Origin: Phaseolus vulgaris
Taxonomy: Eukaryota; Streptophyta; Magnoliopsida; Fabales; Fabaceae
Length of the DNA stretch: 64,000 nucleotides
Direction: 5' to 3'
Assembly (NCBI RefSeq): GCF_000499845.2
Contig: NC_023749.2
Span: 12,675,625-12,739,624 of the forward strand
A program made the translations under genes and the position numbers. This document shows positions 11,208 through 23,074 of the stretch, piece by piece. Every line of letters begins with the position of its first letter. The first letter of the stretch is position 1. The notes below the pieces were generated by a model. It searched no databases and was not told the DNA's origin. It saw nothing but the letters and a program-made list of their open reading frames with translations.

Positions 11208-12026
11208 TGTGTACCGTCCTGGTAGTCGGAAGTGATGACGTGGCACCAAGCTACAGTATAGGCGTGTTGACAAGGCGCCAGGTTGGCAGAAGAGGAGGAA
11301 GTCGGGGGGCTCGTGAAGTCGCCAGTTGTTAAGTTGGCGTGTTCCGATCTTCAGCATACCAGGCGATCGCCCAGTAGAAGGTAAAGTCGCCAGATGTAAA
11401 CTCATGCGACAAAGCGATTGGAGATCGCCAGAGCAAGCACATCGCCGGAGATGAAGGTGAAGCAGATTATGAAGGCGGCCGGCGAGACCACAGGGAAGGT
11501 GTACGAAGGCACCCTAACTCGCCAGTTCCAGCAGATATCGCACTCCCAAGTTAGCTATGCACTGGGCAGTGCCATGCATAAATAACTTAGCCAAAAAGAG
11601 AGTCAGAAGCAGCGCCCAAGTCAAGGAGGCTCCAGATGATGGCACGTGTACGACTGGATGCGAGCCACGTGTCCAGGTCTGTAACTGCCAGGAGAGAGAA
11701 AGTAACCAGGTATATAAGAGTTCTCAACGAACTTTCTGAGGTACGCGCACGTTCAGATTGTACTCTTTACGCTTGCGAGTTCTAGAGCTTACTGTGAGAG
11801 AGAACATTGCACGGTTCCTTGAGATTTTCTTGAGTGTTCTTGCTCTTAGTATTCGGTGGTTCGGTCACTGACTTGGGCGTTGGAGTGCGATCGGTCGCAG
11901 CGGCGCCGCTCTGTTCTTTTGCAGGTTCTTGAGGTGGATCTTGAAGAAGGACGGAGGTTCGAAGCGGTGCACGAGTCAATCCTTTGACGAGGCAGGTTCC
12001 AACGTTTTGGTCAACAGGCAGGATCA
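11208..12026 (+). repeat. 3' LTR of the Tat element (complete)
   Basis: The LTR is about 819 bp with TG...CA ends. It matches the 5' copy from 11251 onward with 13 substitutions and no gaps. It supplies G-boxes at 11643 and 11666 and a TATA box at 11711, so it could drive read-through into the Athila-like remnant downstream. Confidence 0.95.
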
Positions 12027-13028
12027 CAACCCAAGGAACATTGCACTGTAATTACCACTAAAAGTGGTACAGTATTAGGAAAAGGGAGTGGTATAATTTA
12101 GTTGTTGAGGAAGTAAGAAAAGATGAGACTGAGGATGAGAAAAGTAAGATTGAAGAAGAGAAGAATAAGATTGAGGAGGAAAAAGAAAAAAATAAATAAA
12201 AAGAAAAAAAGTGAAAACAAAGAGAGGGATGTTCTCTTAAGAGATTTACCATATCCTCATGCTTCTTCAAACAAAGATAAAGAGGGGAAATTTGCTAAAA
12301 TTAAACAATTTTTTGATAATTTGCATTTTAATATTCCTTTTTCAGAGGCTTTGGAGAAAATCCAACTTATCAAAAATTTATGAAGGAGTTGCTAACAAAA
12401 TAGATAAGCTTATTTGATGAAAAGAATATAGAGTTGGAGGCTAATTGCAGTGTTAGTATTCAGAAAAACTTGCCTCTAAAATCCAAAGACCTAGAAAGTT
12501 TTACTATTCCAGTAGCTATAGGTGCTTTCTCTGAGGGCAAGTATAAATTTAATGTCTTTTGCTATGCTGAAGAAAATAAGTGATTTGGAGATTAAACCAC
12601 TACAGTTAGCTAATAGACAAATCAAGTATCTATATGTTGTGTTTGAAGATGTTCTTGTAAAGTTGGATAAATTCATATTTCTTGTGGATTTTGTTGTGAT
12701 GGACGTAGAAGAAGACAAAGAGGCTCCTCTGATATTTGACAGACCTTTCATGAAAACTACTAGAATTATTATTGATGTTGATGAGGAAAAGCTTAAAGTG
12801 AGAACTCAAGATGATAAGTTAACTTTTAATGTTTCTGATGGTTTGAAACATTCTAATGGACGAAAAGATTGCTTACAGATAGATGCATCAAAGAAAGTCT
12901 TTCCTGAAACCAAAGAGCAGTTGGACCTTTCAAATGTATTAGAGAAAGTTATACATCATTGTAACTCAAAAGCAAATGAAAAGAAGAAAGAGCTTGTACC
13001 AGAATATATAGAAAAAGCAACCCAATAA
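12027..13028 (+). pseudogene. Athila-like gag end and protease, degenerate
   Basis: The sequence resumes mid-gene right after the LTR: a gag-protease linker with the ITTKSG motif (about 12050), an acidic/lysine-rich stretch, then a gag-side segment (RDLPYP.., FFDNLHFNIPFSEALE) at 12235-12383. From 12522 the protease region is open for 168 codons (ASINLMSFAML, EDVLVKLDKF, DRPFMKTTR). The catalytic triplet is gone: the place of the usual DLG reads SLR. In-frame stops lie near 12200 and 12395. This pattern is typical of the long gag-pro region of legume Athila-like gypsy elements. The upstream half should lie left of the Tat insertion, outside the window. Confidence 0.75.
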
Positions 13029-13084
13029 TAAAGAGTCATCTACATCAGGTACAAAAGAGGAAGACAAAGTTTAGCAGGATGCAA

Positions 13085-13300
13085 TTATAGTGGAGGATGA
13101 ATTTAGACTCGGTCAACCAATAATGTTTAGAAGTGCTAAGCTAAAATTTCAACCAAGAAGGTTGAAGACAAAATGGTCAAGTTTATGGGTTATCAAATAA
13201 ATAAGGACTCATGAAACTATTTAACTTGAAAGCCCATACTCTAGAAGAACTAAAGTTTCAACCAGGAAATTGTTACAACAAAGAGTTCAACCACCTTGAT
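13085..13300 (+). pseudogene. Athila-like integrase C-terminal tail
   Basis: A translated stretch reading DEFRLGQPIMFRSAKLKFQPRRL-like, followed by a KTKWSSLWVI segment, matches the usual integrase tail of gypsy elements (GQKVLL.. / GKLRSKW..). It has stops. It lies only about 60 bp after the protease remnant, so RT, RNase H and the integrase core are missing. Confidence 0.6.
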
Positions 13301-13429
13301 AAAAAAAAAAAAAAAGAATCATCAAGTTATATGACATTAAACAAAATGCTAACTAGGAGGCAACTATTATAACTTTTATTCATTTATTTTTTATTTATTT
13401 ATTTTAATTTTAATTTTTTGTGCAGGGAA

Positions 13430-13610
13430 ACTCGCTTAGGTGAGTTATAGTTCGCTTTGGCGAGTTAAGTGTTTAAAACCGGGTTTTCTCTAGAGCAATC
13501 TTGCCCAAGTGAGACAAGTCTTGCTTAGACAAGATATCACTTATATGCATGCCATGTCAGCCTCGCTCGAGCGAGAATAACTCGCTCAAGCGAGTTTCAG
13601 TGACAATCTT
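13430..13610. repeat. Cluster of CTCGCT..AGCGAG palindromes
   Basis: Short palindromes built on CTCGCTYRAGCGAG recur: CTCGCTTAGGTGAG (13431), TTCGCTTTGGCGAG, CTCGCTCGAGCGAG (about 13563) and CTCGCTCAAGCGAG (about 13582), with decayed versions between. They lie in the post-integrase region of the Athila-like remnant. A related array is at 37170-37510. Confidence 0.7.
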
Positions 13611-14154
13611 TTTAAAAACACACAAAGGAGCCATTTTTTCGAAATTCAAAAGCCCTTTGTGTTTTCTAAATCCTAAAGTGCGATTTTTTTTTCTCTCTGC
13701 CCATTGCTAAATCTTAAGTTTGATCTCTCTCAAATTCACAATTTCTTGCTTAAACTGTGCCATGTAAGTGTTCTTACTTCTACTCTATGCTTTAATTCCT
13801 TTTTTTTTAACTATTATTTATTGATTTTGATTACATTTTTTGGTAGTTTGGGGGTTTTAGGGTTTATAATGATTATCCAAAATTCATGGTAAATTTTGAT
13901 ATTACAGTGTGTGGTGAATGATATTTGAAGGATGTTGATAATTTTGAATGGTTAGTTAGGTTTTATTTACTCATTAAATTCATTTTTAGGAATGCCCATA
14001 GAATGTTTGATAAAATGCTTATAGAAAAGTTTTTAGTGAAAATTATTTGAATCCTTGGTATTTTTACAATAACATTATGAAAGTTGAAATTAAATGAAAA
14101 ATTTTGTGATTATTGATATGTTTGAAAGAATGTTATAGCTATAGTGTTGTAGAA

Positions 14155-14460
14155 AAGAATGAGTCGTCCAAAGAGCACCGCGACACAAACTACAAAATGA
14201 AAAAGAGTTGGAATTTTCCAATTCTCTTGAACCTCCAGCAAGGAATAGGTTCAATAACAAGGAAAAGCAACCAAGATATGAAGAAATTAGGAATGATGAA
14301 AGAAATTAGGAATTAGGCATTCATCATGGAAAGAAGAGGGAACTGCAACCTGAACAATATGATATATTTTTAAATGTGTTATAGATAATAAATTGGATGA
14401 GACTGGTAGAACCATTGAGTAAATATAATCCATAGGTAGTTTATGAATTTTATTACCAAG
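14155..14460 (+). pseudogene. Athila-like third ORF remnant
   Basis: After an ATG at 14159 (MSRPKSTATQTTK, then a stop) another frame reads ELEFSNSLEPPARNRF, and further on WMRLVEPLSKYNP and VVYEFYY. This resembles the extra ORF that follows pol in legume Athila-like elements (often annotated 'putative plant transposon protein'). It carries several stops and frame changes and stops matching at about 14460. Confidence 0.5.
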
Positions 14461-15803
14461 TTAATTTTAATATTAAATAAATAATTTATATAATAATTAT
14501 GTTAAACATATTATTTGAGGATAATTTTCAGTTTTTCAAGATGTACTAGGCTTATAGGAGTTGGTTATACTCTGGGAGTACCAAATGATGTATAGAGATA
14601 GTATACTGATCCAGACTGTAAAGTTTTTTTGCTTTCATAGAGTCGAGTTATGTTATGTGCGTTAATAAGGAAAAAAAAATTATCTTTATTGGATGATCCT
14701 GTTGGTGCGAAATGTTCTCTGCTTTAGAGGATTCAGTCCTGTGATACCATGAGAGCACCCGATCTAAAGGGAGAGAGTAGAGACTAAACTAATATAATAT
14801 CATATATATATTAAATTATTTTTTTATCTCACGAGTTTTCTCATACATTTTAGTGCGTGGAGAGTACAAAAATTTCATTGTGAATGAACATCCAAGAAAT
14901 AAGACAAGGGAGCAAGTAGCAACAGCCAAAAATCTTAATTGACCATTTCCTTAACAATTTACCATTTTTATGAGTCCGTGACTGATGATAGAGATTGATT
15001 TGGCCCTAGTACTTGTTTGCATATCATGTGTGTTCACAAAAGGTAGATATTTGTGGTTTATTTGGAACCAAATTTAATCCACAAAATTTCCTACATTTTC
15101 ATTTCATATTTGTCTTTAAAAAGTATACAAAAAAATATTAATTATGCAAGTTATAACAATAAAATAAGTACCTTAACAACCATTATACCAAGAGTTGAAA
15201 TGTAATTAAAGGCTTAATTAAGTATTTAGTTGGACATGTTCGTTTAATACTTTTTTTTTCTAAAGTGACAAATATTTTGAAATAAACTACAAGATTGGAA
15301 AATGTTCATATAACAATATAAGATTTATTAGTTTATATAAGTTAATTAGTTAGTAAATGATGTGTAGGTATTTTTCATATTCGAACAGCCTAAACTGTTA
15401 CTTAATTTTTTGCAGCAACAATTGTTTACATTATTAGATTGAAGCACAGCCATGTATAGTCGAATTCCAACCACATTAATTAATTTAGGGTTTTGTTATG
15501 TCTTTTAAATTATTTGTTAAAATTAAAATTATTTACAAGTTGAAATAAAATTTACAGTACTGTATTAAATTTTCAGAATTTTAAATATTTTCAAAATTTA
15601 AAATATGGGCAGTTTCATTTGACGTTTTAATTGACGCGAGGCTATATCAATTTCAGTTTACACACGTAAAGTTTATAGTCAAAATACGAAATTAAAAATT
15701 AATCTTTGCATATATTCATTGAATTTGAAAATCTTTCTTACATTTATTGTTATAAACTAATGATCTATTAATTGAATTTTTCATTTATTGTTGTAAATTA
15801 AGT

Positions 15804-15838
15804 TATATATATATATATATTATATATATATATATATA
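15804..15838. repeat. (AT)n microsatellite
   Basis: Two runs of AT dinucleotides joined by TT. Similar tracts lie at 22697-22721 and 23031-23067. Confidence 0.9.
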
Positions 15839-16212
15839 ATTTATTTATTAATCACAAACAAGAAATTGTGAGACTCACAAGGTGGGAATCTCTCCTAAAT
15901 AACTTCTTCTTCTTTTTTTCAAAATGTTACAGGTCCATATTCAATAATATTTTCTAATTAAATTTAAATTTATCATAATTGTAAATTATATAATTATAAA
16001 TTATATAAATTAATAATATAGATTTATTAGCACTAAGTATGTTTCAATTTCTTTTAGTAGAAAGATGTTTTTTCATCACCGCTTCAAAAAGATTTGTTCC
16101 TTAATTTTATAATCATTATAAAAATTTATACAATAAATTTGAATTTTTAGAAAATTAATGTATTTCTCCATTTTAAAATTATATTAAATCCATGTTAGAA
16201 TTGTCAAAAATC

Positions 16213-16330
16213 CAACAAATATTTTTTGAATTGGACATTTCACCAATACGTGTCGTACGGGTGTTGGTGTCCGATACGTGTGTCCGACACGGACACACCA
16301 TTTAAGAGGAGTGTCCGAGCTTCATATACG
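16213..16330. repeat. Dispersed repeat, copy A
   Basis: From ATATTTTTTGAATTGGACAT through GTGTCCGACACGGACACACC this segment matches 44693-44810 with clear divergence. It contains nested CGTGTCCGACACG palindromes. Its class is unknown to me. Confidence 0.6.
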
Positions 16331-18639
16331 AGACTTCTTCATGCTAAAATAAAAAATAAAAACCAAATTTAAATGACATTTTTATAAAAAAACAATTTAT
16401 TTTAAAATTCACTATTTTTATACATGGTTTTAAAAAAAATTAAAATTTTACAAGAATAATTAGATTACTTTAAATAGAAACTTTTATGTTTTACTTAAAA
16501 AAAGTTTAAAATTTTTCATATTATTACATTTATATTTATTTTTTATTTTTTATTCAATTAAATTTTGGTTAGGATTTACTTGATGGAGACCGAAACATTG
16601 TTGATGTCAATTAAGATTTTATTTTTTTTAATATTTAGAGGAATTTTTTTTATTCACATTGATCATTGCCAATTAATACTATTTTTTTTTATTAATAATG
16701 AGAGGAATTCTTTTTATTCACGTTCATCATGCTAATTTTCATTTGAGTGAGAGTATTGTCGATCATTGTCGATATATTTTATAAATATAATTTTATTTTT
16801 TATTAATGCTTATCATACTTATATTCATTAATGATGTTGGTAGTAATTATAATTTTTCCATCGACATTTATTCTTTAACAATAATTTGTTAAATCTTTTT
16901 AATATTAATTTAGAAAACTTTAAACCAATATAAATTATTATGATTTTTTTCCCATCAGCTAGCAAATTTTTCAGCCAACATCGAAGTTGAAAAAAAAAAT
17001 CATAACCAACAAGAAATAACATTAATTAATATTGACATAAATAACTTGGTCAACATTAACTAAAAACAATCTCAATTAATATGAATTGAAAAAAGGTTTT
17101 ATTAATGTTGAGTTTCTTTTGGATAAATTTTGACTGAAAAATAAAATCAACTAAGATTAACTATAAGAATCATCATTAACAAATTTCTCATCCTTGACTT
17201 TGATTTTAAATAAGAAAACTTAAAAACCTTCATAAGAAAATAACCTCTTCACAATAGATTCTTCGCTTATTTTTAACTACTTATTCATACATTCAAATTA
17301 GAATCACAATAAATTAATGAAAAAAAATCATTAATGATTGTCTCCAAAGTTAAGCTAAAAGAATAAAGTTATCCTTTGTCTTTAAAAAAAAATTAGACAA
17401 AAATTCATCAAAATGAAGACAAACTTCGAGATTAAAAAGTATTCATAGTTTATATCTATTAGGAAAATTTTCACATTGATAGCAATTCATTCCTTCTAGA
17501 ATAATGAATTTGTTATTCACCACCTAGACAAATCTTGTTAACTAAAATATGCCTGTTTCTCATCAATATACAATGAAAATAAGTGTCTTTCACTCTTTTA
17601 ATACCTGCATTAATCTCCTTTCTAGTGACACATAATATATTGTTTTCAATAAAATTATGTAATGTTTTTTGAAAGTAAAGGTAATTTCATAAAATTATAT
17701 AAAGACTTATATAATTTCATAAAATCTCAAAATTATTAATGTAATTCACTTTATTATCATTATTTTCTCTTCTATCCATTTACAACACCAATTCTTTGAT
17801 TCTTTGTTATTGGATAATCCTTAAGATCTTAGATGACCATTGTTTTTTCTTTGATATTTCATGTCTAGCCAAACAACAAAAAGTATGAGATATTATTCTG
17901 CTGCATGGAATAAAAACAATTTAAAATTGTTATGACTTATTTTTTTGACTTAAAACAAAATTTAGATTCGTCTTTTGAATGCCCGTGATAGTTTAAGATC
18001 TTGTTTAGTGCCACTAATCAATAATGTTGATAAGGTCTTCAGTGAATCTATCTTATTTTGAAGTCTTTTTGACTTAAACAATTTAATATCAGCTAGGACT
18101 TCATTTTTCTAAGCTTTAGTAGTGAAATGTTATTTTCAGCTTTTAGTACAATCTTATTTTCCTTAGTCAACTTTACTCTTTTTTTATCTTCACCGCCCTT
18201 GAAAATATGTCAATTTTCCTTATTCTTTTTCTTCCCATGTCTCATTTAAAAAGAAGATTAAAGTCATTCACATGAATTTCGCAGACTTCTTCAAGTATAA
18301 AGAATTCAGGAGTGCGTATTTAGTCATTCAAAAGTAGTATTTTTTTATTTTTTTTTATAAAATCTAATCTATAATGTTCTTGACATCAACCAATTCTAAA
18401 CTAAAATAATCCTAAATGACTATTATATTTACAAATATTAAAAGAGAGGAGTACTAATGATAATTTTAATTAGTTTTTGAATAAAAATATAAATTTAGTT
18501 TTTAAATAACTTTTTTGTTAATCATAGTGAAGTAATCGATTCTTATAAATAGAAAACAAAGTATAAAATATACACTACATTTATTATAAATAAGAGACAA
18601 CATATTAACATCAATAATAATAAAAAAATTTGTATAATT

Positions 18640-18855
18640 AGGAGATAATTATTCCATAATTAAGTGCAAATTTCATTCTCTATTTATTAGAACAAATTTG
18701 ATATCTTTGAGTGATTTTATTTGTATAACTTTAATTACTGATTATTTCTTGCTTTCATTACCTATTAGTTTTTTTTTCTTAATTAGGTTATAAAATCGTA
18801 TATAAATGGAGACTGTAATCATATTTGTAAATGCATCTCAAAAATATATTTTTCA
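18640..18855 (+). repeat. 5' LTR of the small Copia element
   Basis: Matches 21865-22064 over most of its length with many substitutions and small indels; left edge uncertain by about 10 bp. Confidence 0.7.
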
Positions 18856-19095
18856 TTTATTTCTATTTTTTAGGTGTTCTCATTGTTGCAATTATTTGTC
18901 TGGACAATCTTCATGACAACAATTATTTTTTTCTGAGAAGCCTTAATTGCTGCAAAAAAAAAATTCTTTCTTCTCTTTTCTTCATTGACCACCACCTTGC
19001 ACCATTGATTGTGACTCTGACTGCCACTTCCATTGACCGTCTTTGCTCCCAACCACCGAAAACTGCCACTAGCAGCCAAAAAAAAATTGGTGAAC

Positions 19096-21841
19096 TTTTT
19101 TTTGTGTGAATATAAAGTGTTTGTTGAGTCTTTTCATTGTGATGTTTGTCAGTTTGTTAAACACTATCAGACAATCTTTCATCCCAATGGTAATAAAAGT
19201 TCTAAACATTTTGATCTTATTCATTCAGGTATATGGGGACCTTCACCTATTCCTAATATCTCGGGTGAAAAATGGTTTGTTTTATTTATTGATGATTGTA
19301 CTCAGGTTACCTGAATATTCCTCATGAAAGATAAGTCTGAAGTTTTTCACTTCTTAGTAAATTTTTACAAAATGATTCAAATACAATTTGAAAGTCCAAT
19401 TAAGAGATTGCGTTCTGATAATGGAAGAGAATATGTGAACCAAAACCTTTCTAAGTTCCTTCAGAAAAATGTAGTTGTTCATGAATTAACTTGTGTGGAA
19501 AATCCTCAAAAAAATGGGATTGTTGAAAGGAAAAATCGACATCTCCTTGATGTTACTAGAGCTTTACTTTTCCAAACGTCTGTTCCTAGATCTTACTAGG
19601 GGAAGGCAAATCTGACTGCCATTTATTTGATTTATATATTATCCTCTCAAGTTTTATAGGGTGTTACTCTTATTCAGCTTATGACCACATTCTATCCTTT
19701 TATTCCCATGTTGCATAGTCTTCAGAATCATGTCTTTGGTTGTTCTGCTTTTGTCCATGTTCATAGGTCTTATCGGGGTAAATTAGACCCTCGCATCATC
19801 AAAAGTGTCTTCATCGGTTATGCCCCCCAACAAAAAGGGGTACAAATGTTATCACCCTCAAAGTCGTATGTCTATGTTTCCAAGAATGTCATATTTCATG
19901 AAATAGATTCTTTCTTTCCTAGCTCTCAACTTCAGAGGGGGGAGTATTCAAGAAATTGAGGTTCTTGAGTTGTTATCTTTTCTTTTGTTGCATGATTTCA
20001 TTCTTAGGGAGGATGACAAAGACCCTGCACCAACATCATTACCAGAGAAGAATAATGAGGACAAATATTTTGAAAAATATTATCAACGAAGGCAACAAGA
20101 ATTTGTCCTGGACGAACAACAACTTCAATTGTCCAAACCGAATGTAAGAACTCATACATGTAAGACTCTTGAGAACACCTTAAATACTGCTTTTGAACCT
20201 AACCTAAATGATTTATCTATTTTATTGAGAAAAGAAAAAAGATCTTGTGCTAAATATCCTATATCCCAATTTGTGTTTATAGAAAAACTTTCTATGCAGC
20301 ACCAGAGTTTTCTTTCAACTATTGATTCTATCAGAATCCATACATCCATACAAGAAGCCTTAAAAGATGAGAATTGGATTCGAGCCATGAATAAAAAAAA
20401 TGAGAGCATTAGAAAGGAATGAGACTTAGAAGGTTGTAGAGAGACCAAAAGATAAGAAGACAATGGGTTGTAGGTATATACACAGTTAAGTATAAGTCTA
20501 ATGGCAGACTGGATCGGTATAAAGCAAGGTTAGTTGCAAAAGGGTATACTCAAACCTATGGGATCGATTATGAGAAGACTTTTGCTCTAGTGGCAAAAAT
20601 GAATACAATCAAGATTATTCTTTCCCTGATAGCACACTTTGGTTGGGCGATACATCAATTTGATATTAAAAATGGCTTCTTGCATGGAAGCTTGGAGAAA
20701 GAAGTATACATGGAAATTCCACCTAGTTATGGTGCTATTGATGAAGGGAATAAGGTGTGTAGACTTAAAAAGGCCCTATATGGTTTTAAACAAACACCTC
20801 GTGCTTGGTTTGGAAGGCTTACTCAAGCTATGGTATCTTTGGGGTACCGGCAAAGCCAAGGTGACCATACTCTGTTTATAAAACATTCTCAAAATGGTAA
20901 ACTCACTTTACTTTTGGTCTATGTAGATATGATTATTACAAGTGATGATGAAATTGAAAAACAAACTTTGAGGGAGAGACTGACTACTCAATTTGAGATG
21001 AAGGATCTTGGGAAGCTGAAGTACTTCCTTGGGATAGAGGTTTAGACATGACATCTTTATTTCTCAAAGAAAATACATCATTTATCTCCTCAAAGAGACT
21101 GGTAAGTTGGATTGCAAGACCATTGAAGTGCCAATAGAGCAAAATCATATGATTGGGAATGATGAGGAAAATTCAAAGGTGGAGAAGACACAATATCAAA
21201 TACTTGTGGGAAAAATCATTTATCTATCACACATTAGGCCAGACATAACTTATGCAGTTAGTTTGGTTAGCCAATTCATGCATGATCAAAGAGAAAGACA
21301 CTTGCAAGCAGTAAATAGAATTATTCAATACTTAAAAGCTTCTCACGGGAAATTATTGTTATTAAAAAAAAGGGAAAACTTATCCATGAAAATATATATT
21401 GATGTTGATTATGCAAGATCAATTGTTGAAAGGAGATCCACCACATGCTATTGCATGTTCCTGGGTGAAAATTTGGTGACATGGGGGAGCAAGAAACAAA
21501 ATGTAGTTGCAAGATCAAGTGCATAAGCAAAATTTAAAGTCATGGTTCAAGGGGTTTGTGAATTATTATGGATGAAGATCATAATCGATGATTTGAAAAT
21601 AAAATATGAAGCTCCTATGAATTTGATGTGTGATAATAAGTCCGTCATCAGTATTGCACACAATGAACTTCAACATGACCGAATAAAACACATAGAGTTG
21701 AACCGACTTTTCATTAAGGAGAAGTTGGATAATGGTCTTATAACCACCAAATACATCCCTTCAAGACTCCAATTGGAGGATATGTTTACTAAGGAACTTC
21801 CTACAAACAGTTCAAAGATCTTACGTGCAAGTTGGGAATGA
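19096..21841 (+). pseudogene. Copia pol remnant: integrase, RT, RNase H
   Basis: In order: end of the integrase zinc finger (CDVCQF, about 19140), integrase core with SDNGREY and GIVERKN (19410-19540), then the mid-domain ending near 19960; RT from about 20500 with [21 protein letters not shown] and LYGFKQTPRAW; RNase H from 21100 to about 21838 with DITYAV, LVTWGSKKQ and EDMFTKELP. Stops lie at several points (for example near 19314, 19597 and 21043) and frames change. Two catalytic losses are visible: the first integrase Asp (usual HSDxWGP) reads HSGIWGP, and the RT loop reads YVDM instead of YVDDM, one whole codon short at 20926. The copy cannot be active. Confidence 0.9.
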
Positions 21842-21864
21842 TAGATATACAAAGGTTGTGGGAG

Positions 21865-22064
21865 TGTTGCATAATTATTTTATAAATAAGTGTAAATTTC
21901 ATTCTATTTATTAGGACAATAATTTGATTTGATTGGTATAGCTTTAATTACCTATTATTTATTGCTTTAATTACCTATTATTTCTTTTCTTAATTAGGTT
22001 ATAAACCGACTATAAATTAAGACTGTAATCACATTTGTAAATACATCTAAAAAATATATTTCCA
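21865..22064 (+). repeat. 3' LTR of the small Copia element
   Basis: Begins TGTTGC after a purine-rich tract and ends ..TTTCCA; the partner is at 18640-18855. Confidence 0.7.
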
Positions 22065-23024
22065 CTATAATAATATTTAAAAATAAATTTAATTTTAGCA
22101 CTATGAATAGATAGAAGATATTTTTTAACAAATCAATTAGAATTATATCATTCATCAACCCAAATTGTAAATACCCTATTTAAATAAGATTTTGAATTTA
22201 AATTTTATATTAAAAAGTCTAAGAATAAAGAATCCAATGTAAATATAAATGGCGTTAATAAAATATAGTAAATATAGTAACTTAAAGAATGAATTTAGAC
22301 ATATTCTACCCGTTTACACAGTAGGGAGAATAGAGTGGTAATATAACACCATAAACAGTAAATAAGTCAACAAATTAATATAATAATATTTTAATTATAT
22401 TTAATTTATTTTTTATTTTAAAATATTATTATATTATTATAATGTATTGTTAAGTTTATATATTTACTGTGATGTCAAATAAATTTTTTCCAAGGAATAA
22501 GACTAAAATTACGGGAAGTATAAAAAAAATTATGCCGTTAAATTGAAAATATTGTTTTACCATTAAACTCTTTTGAAACAACAATTCTGTAAGTCAAACA
22601 ATTGTCAAAATAATTATTAAATTCGAACTTTGTTTTACAAATCAAAATTCCATACAATACATTTTTGTTTTCTAGTGTTTTTAAAATAAAAAAAATTATA
22701 TATATATATATATATATATAATATACACATATTACTATTACATTTTAAATTTATTTTTCCTTTAATTTTAATATATAAAATATGAATATTAACTATTCTT
22801 TTATCCTGAGTTTTTCCTCCTCACTTCCAAATAAATGTAAATTTTATATTGATTTAGATGATGAGACACAATACTATATACAACAATATATAACAAGAGA
22901 ACAGAGCATGCATGTTTTAGTCTTCCAATTTAAATTTTTTACTATAAATGCAAATGAAAGGACAACATCAATAATCACAATGGTAAATATTATGAACAAC
23001 AATAATTTATAATATATATTAATA

Positions 23025-23074
<50 letters not shown>

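Larger units (their letters stand above)
1..12026 (+). mobile_element. Ty3/gypsy retrotransposon, Tat group, nearly complete
   Basis: Two almost identical LTRs (1-776 and 11208-12026) bracket a leader, gag-pro-pol, a minisatellite region, an antisense coding unit and a polypurine tract. Assignment to the Tat group rests on the order protease, RT, RNase H, a second RNase H, integrase, and on a long region between pol and the 3' LTR with an antisense ORF, both known for plant Tat elements. The left LTR lacks about 43 bases because the window begins inside it, so its left target-site duplication cannot be read; the right flank begins CAACC at 12027. The element is visibly richer in G+C than its surroundings, consistent with a recent arrival. 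Coding frames are broken, so it is probably non-autonomous now. Confidence 0.93.
14461..18639. other. AT-rich intergenic DNA, no gene seen
   Basis: The region is AT-rich with only short chance ORFs. It holds an (AT)n tract at 15804-15838 and a dispersed repeat at 16213-16330 (listed). I see no coding, RNA gene or terminal repeat structure. Confidence 0.6.
18640..22064 (+). mobile_element. Small Ty1/copia element lacking gag
   Basis: Diverged LTRs of about 216 bp (18640-18855) and 200 bp (21865-22064) flank a + strand pol remnant. Both LTRs share TTTATTAG, TTAATTAGGTTATAAA, GACTGTAATCA and AAATATAT near their CA end. The start of the 3' LTR follows a purine-rich TTGTGGGAG. Only about 240 bp separate the 5' LTR from the integrase, so gag and protease are gone. 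I could not find a convincing target-site duplication. The strong LTR divergence marks an old insertion. Confidence 0.8.

Noticed and set aside
12123..12383. 86-codon lysine-rich ORF as an independent gene
   Set aside because: Its second half is gag-side Athila-like sequence in the same frame as the protease remnant.
22782..23012. 76-codon + strand frame
   Set aside because: AT-rich, no domain, next to (TA)n tracts.
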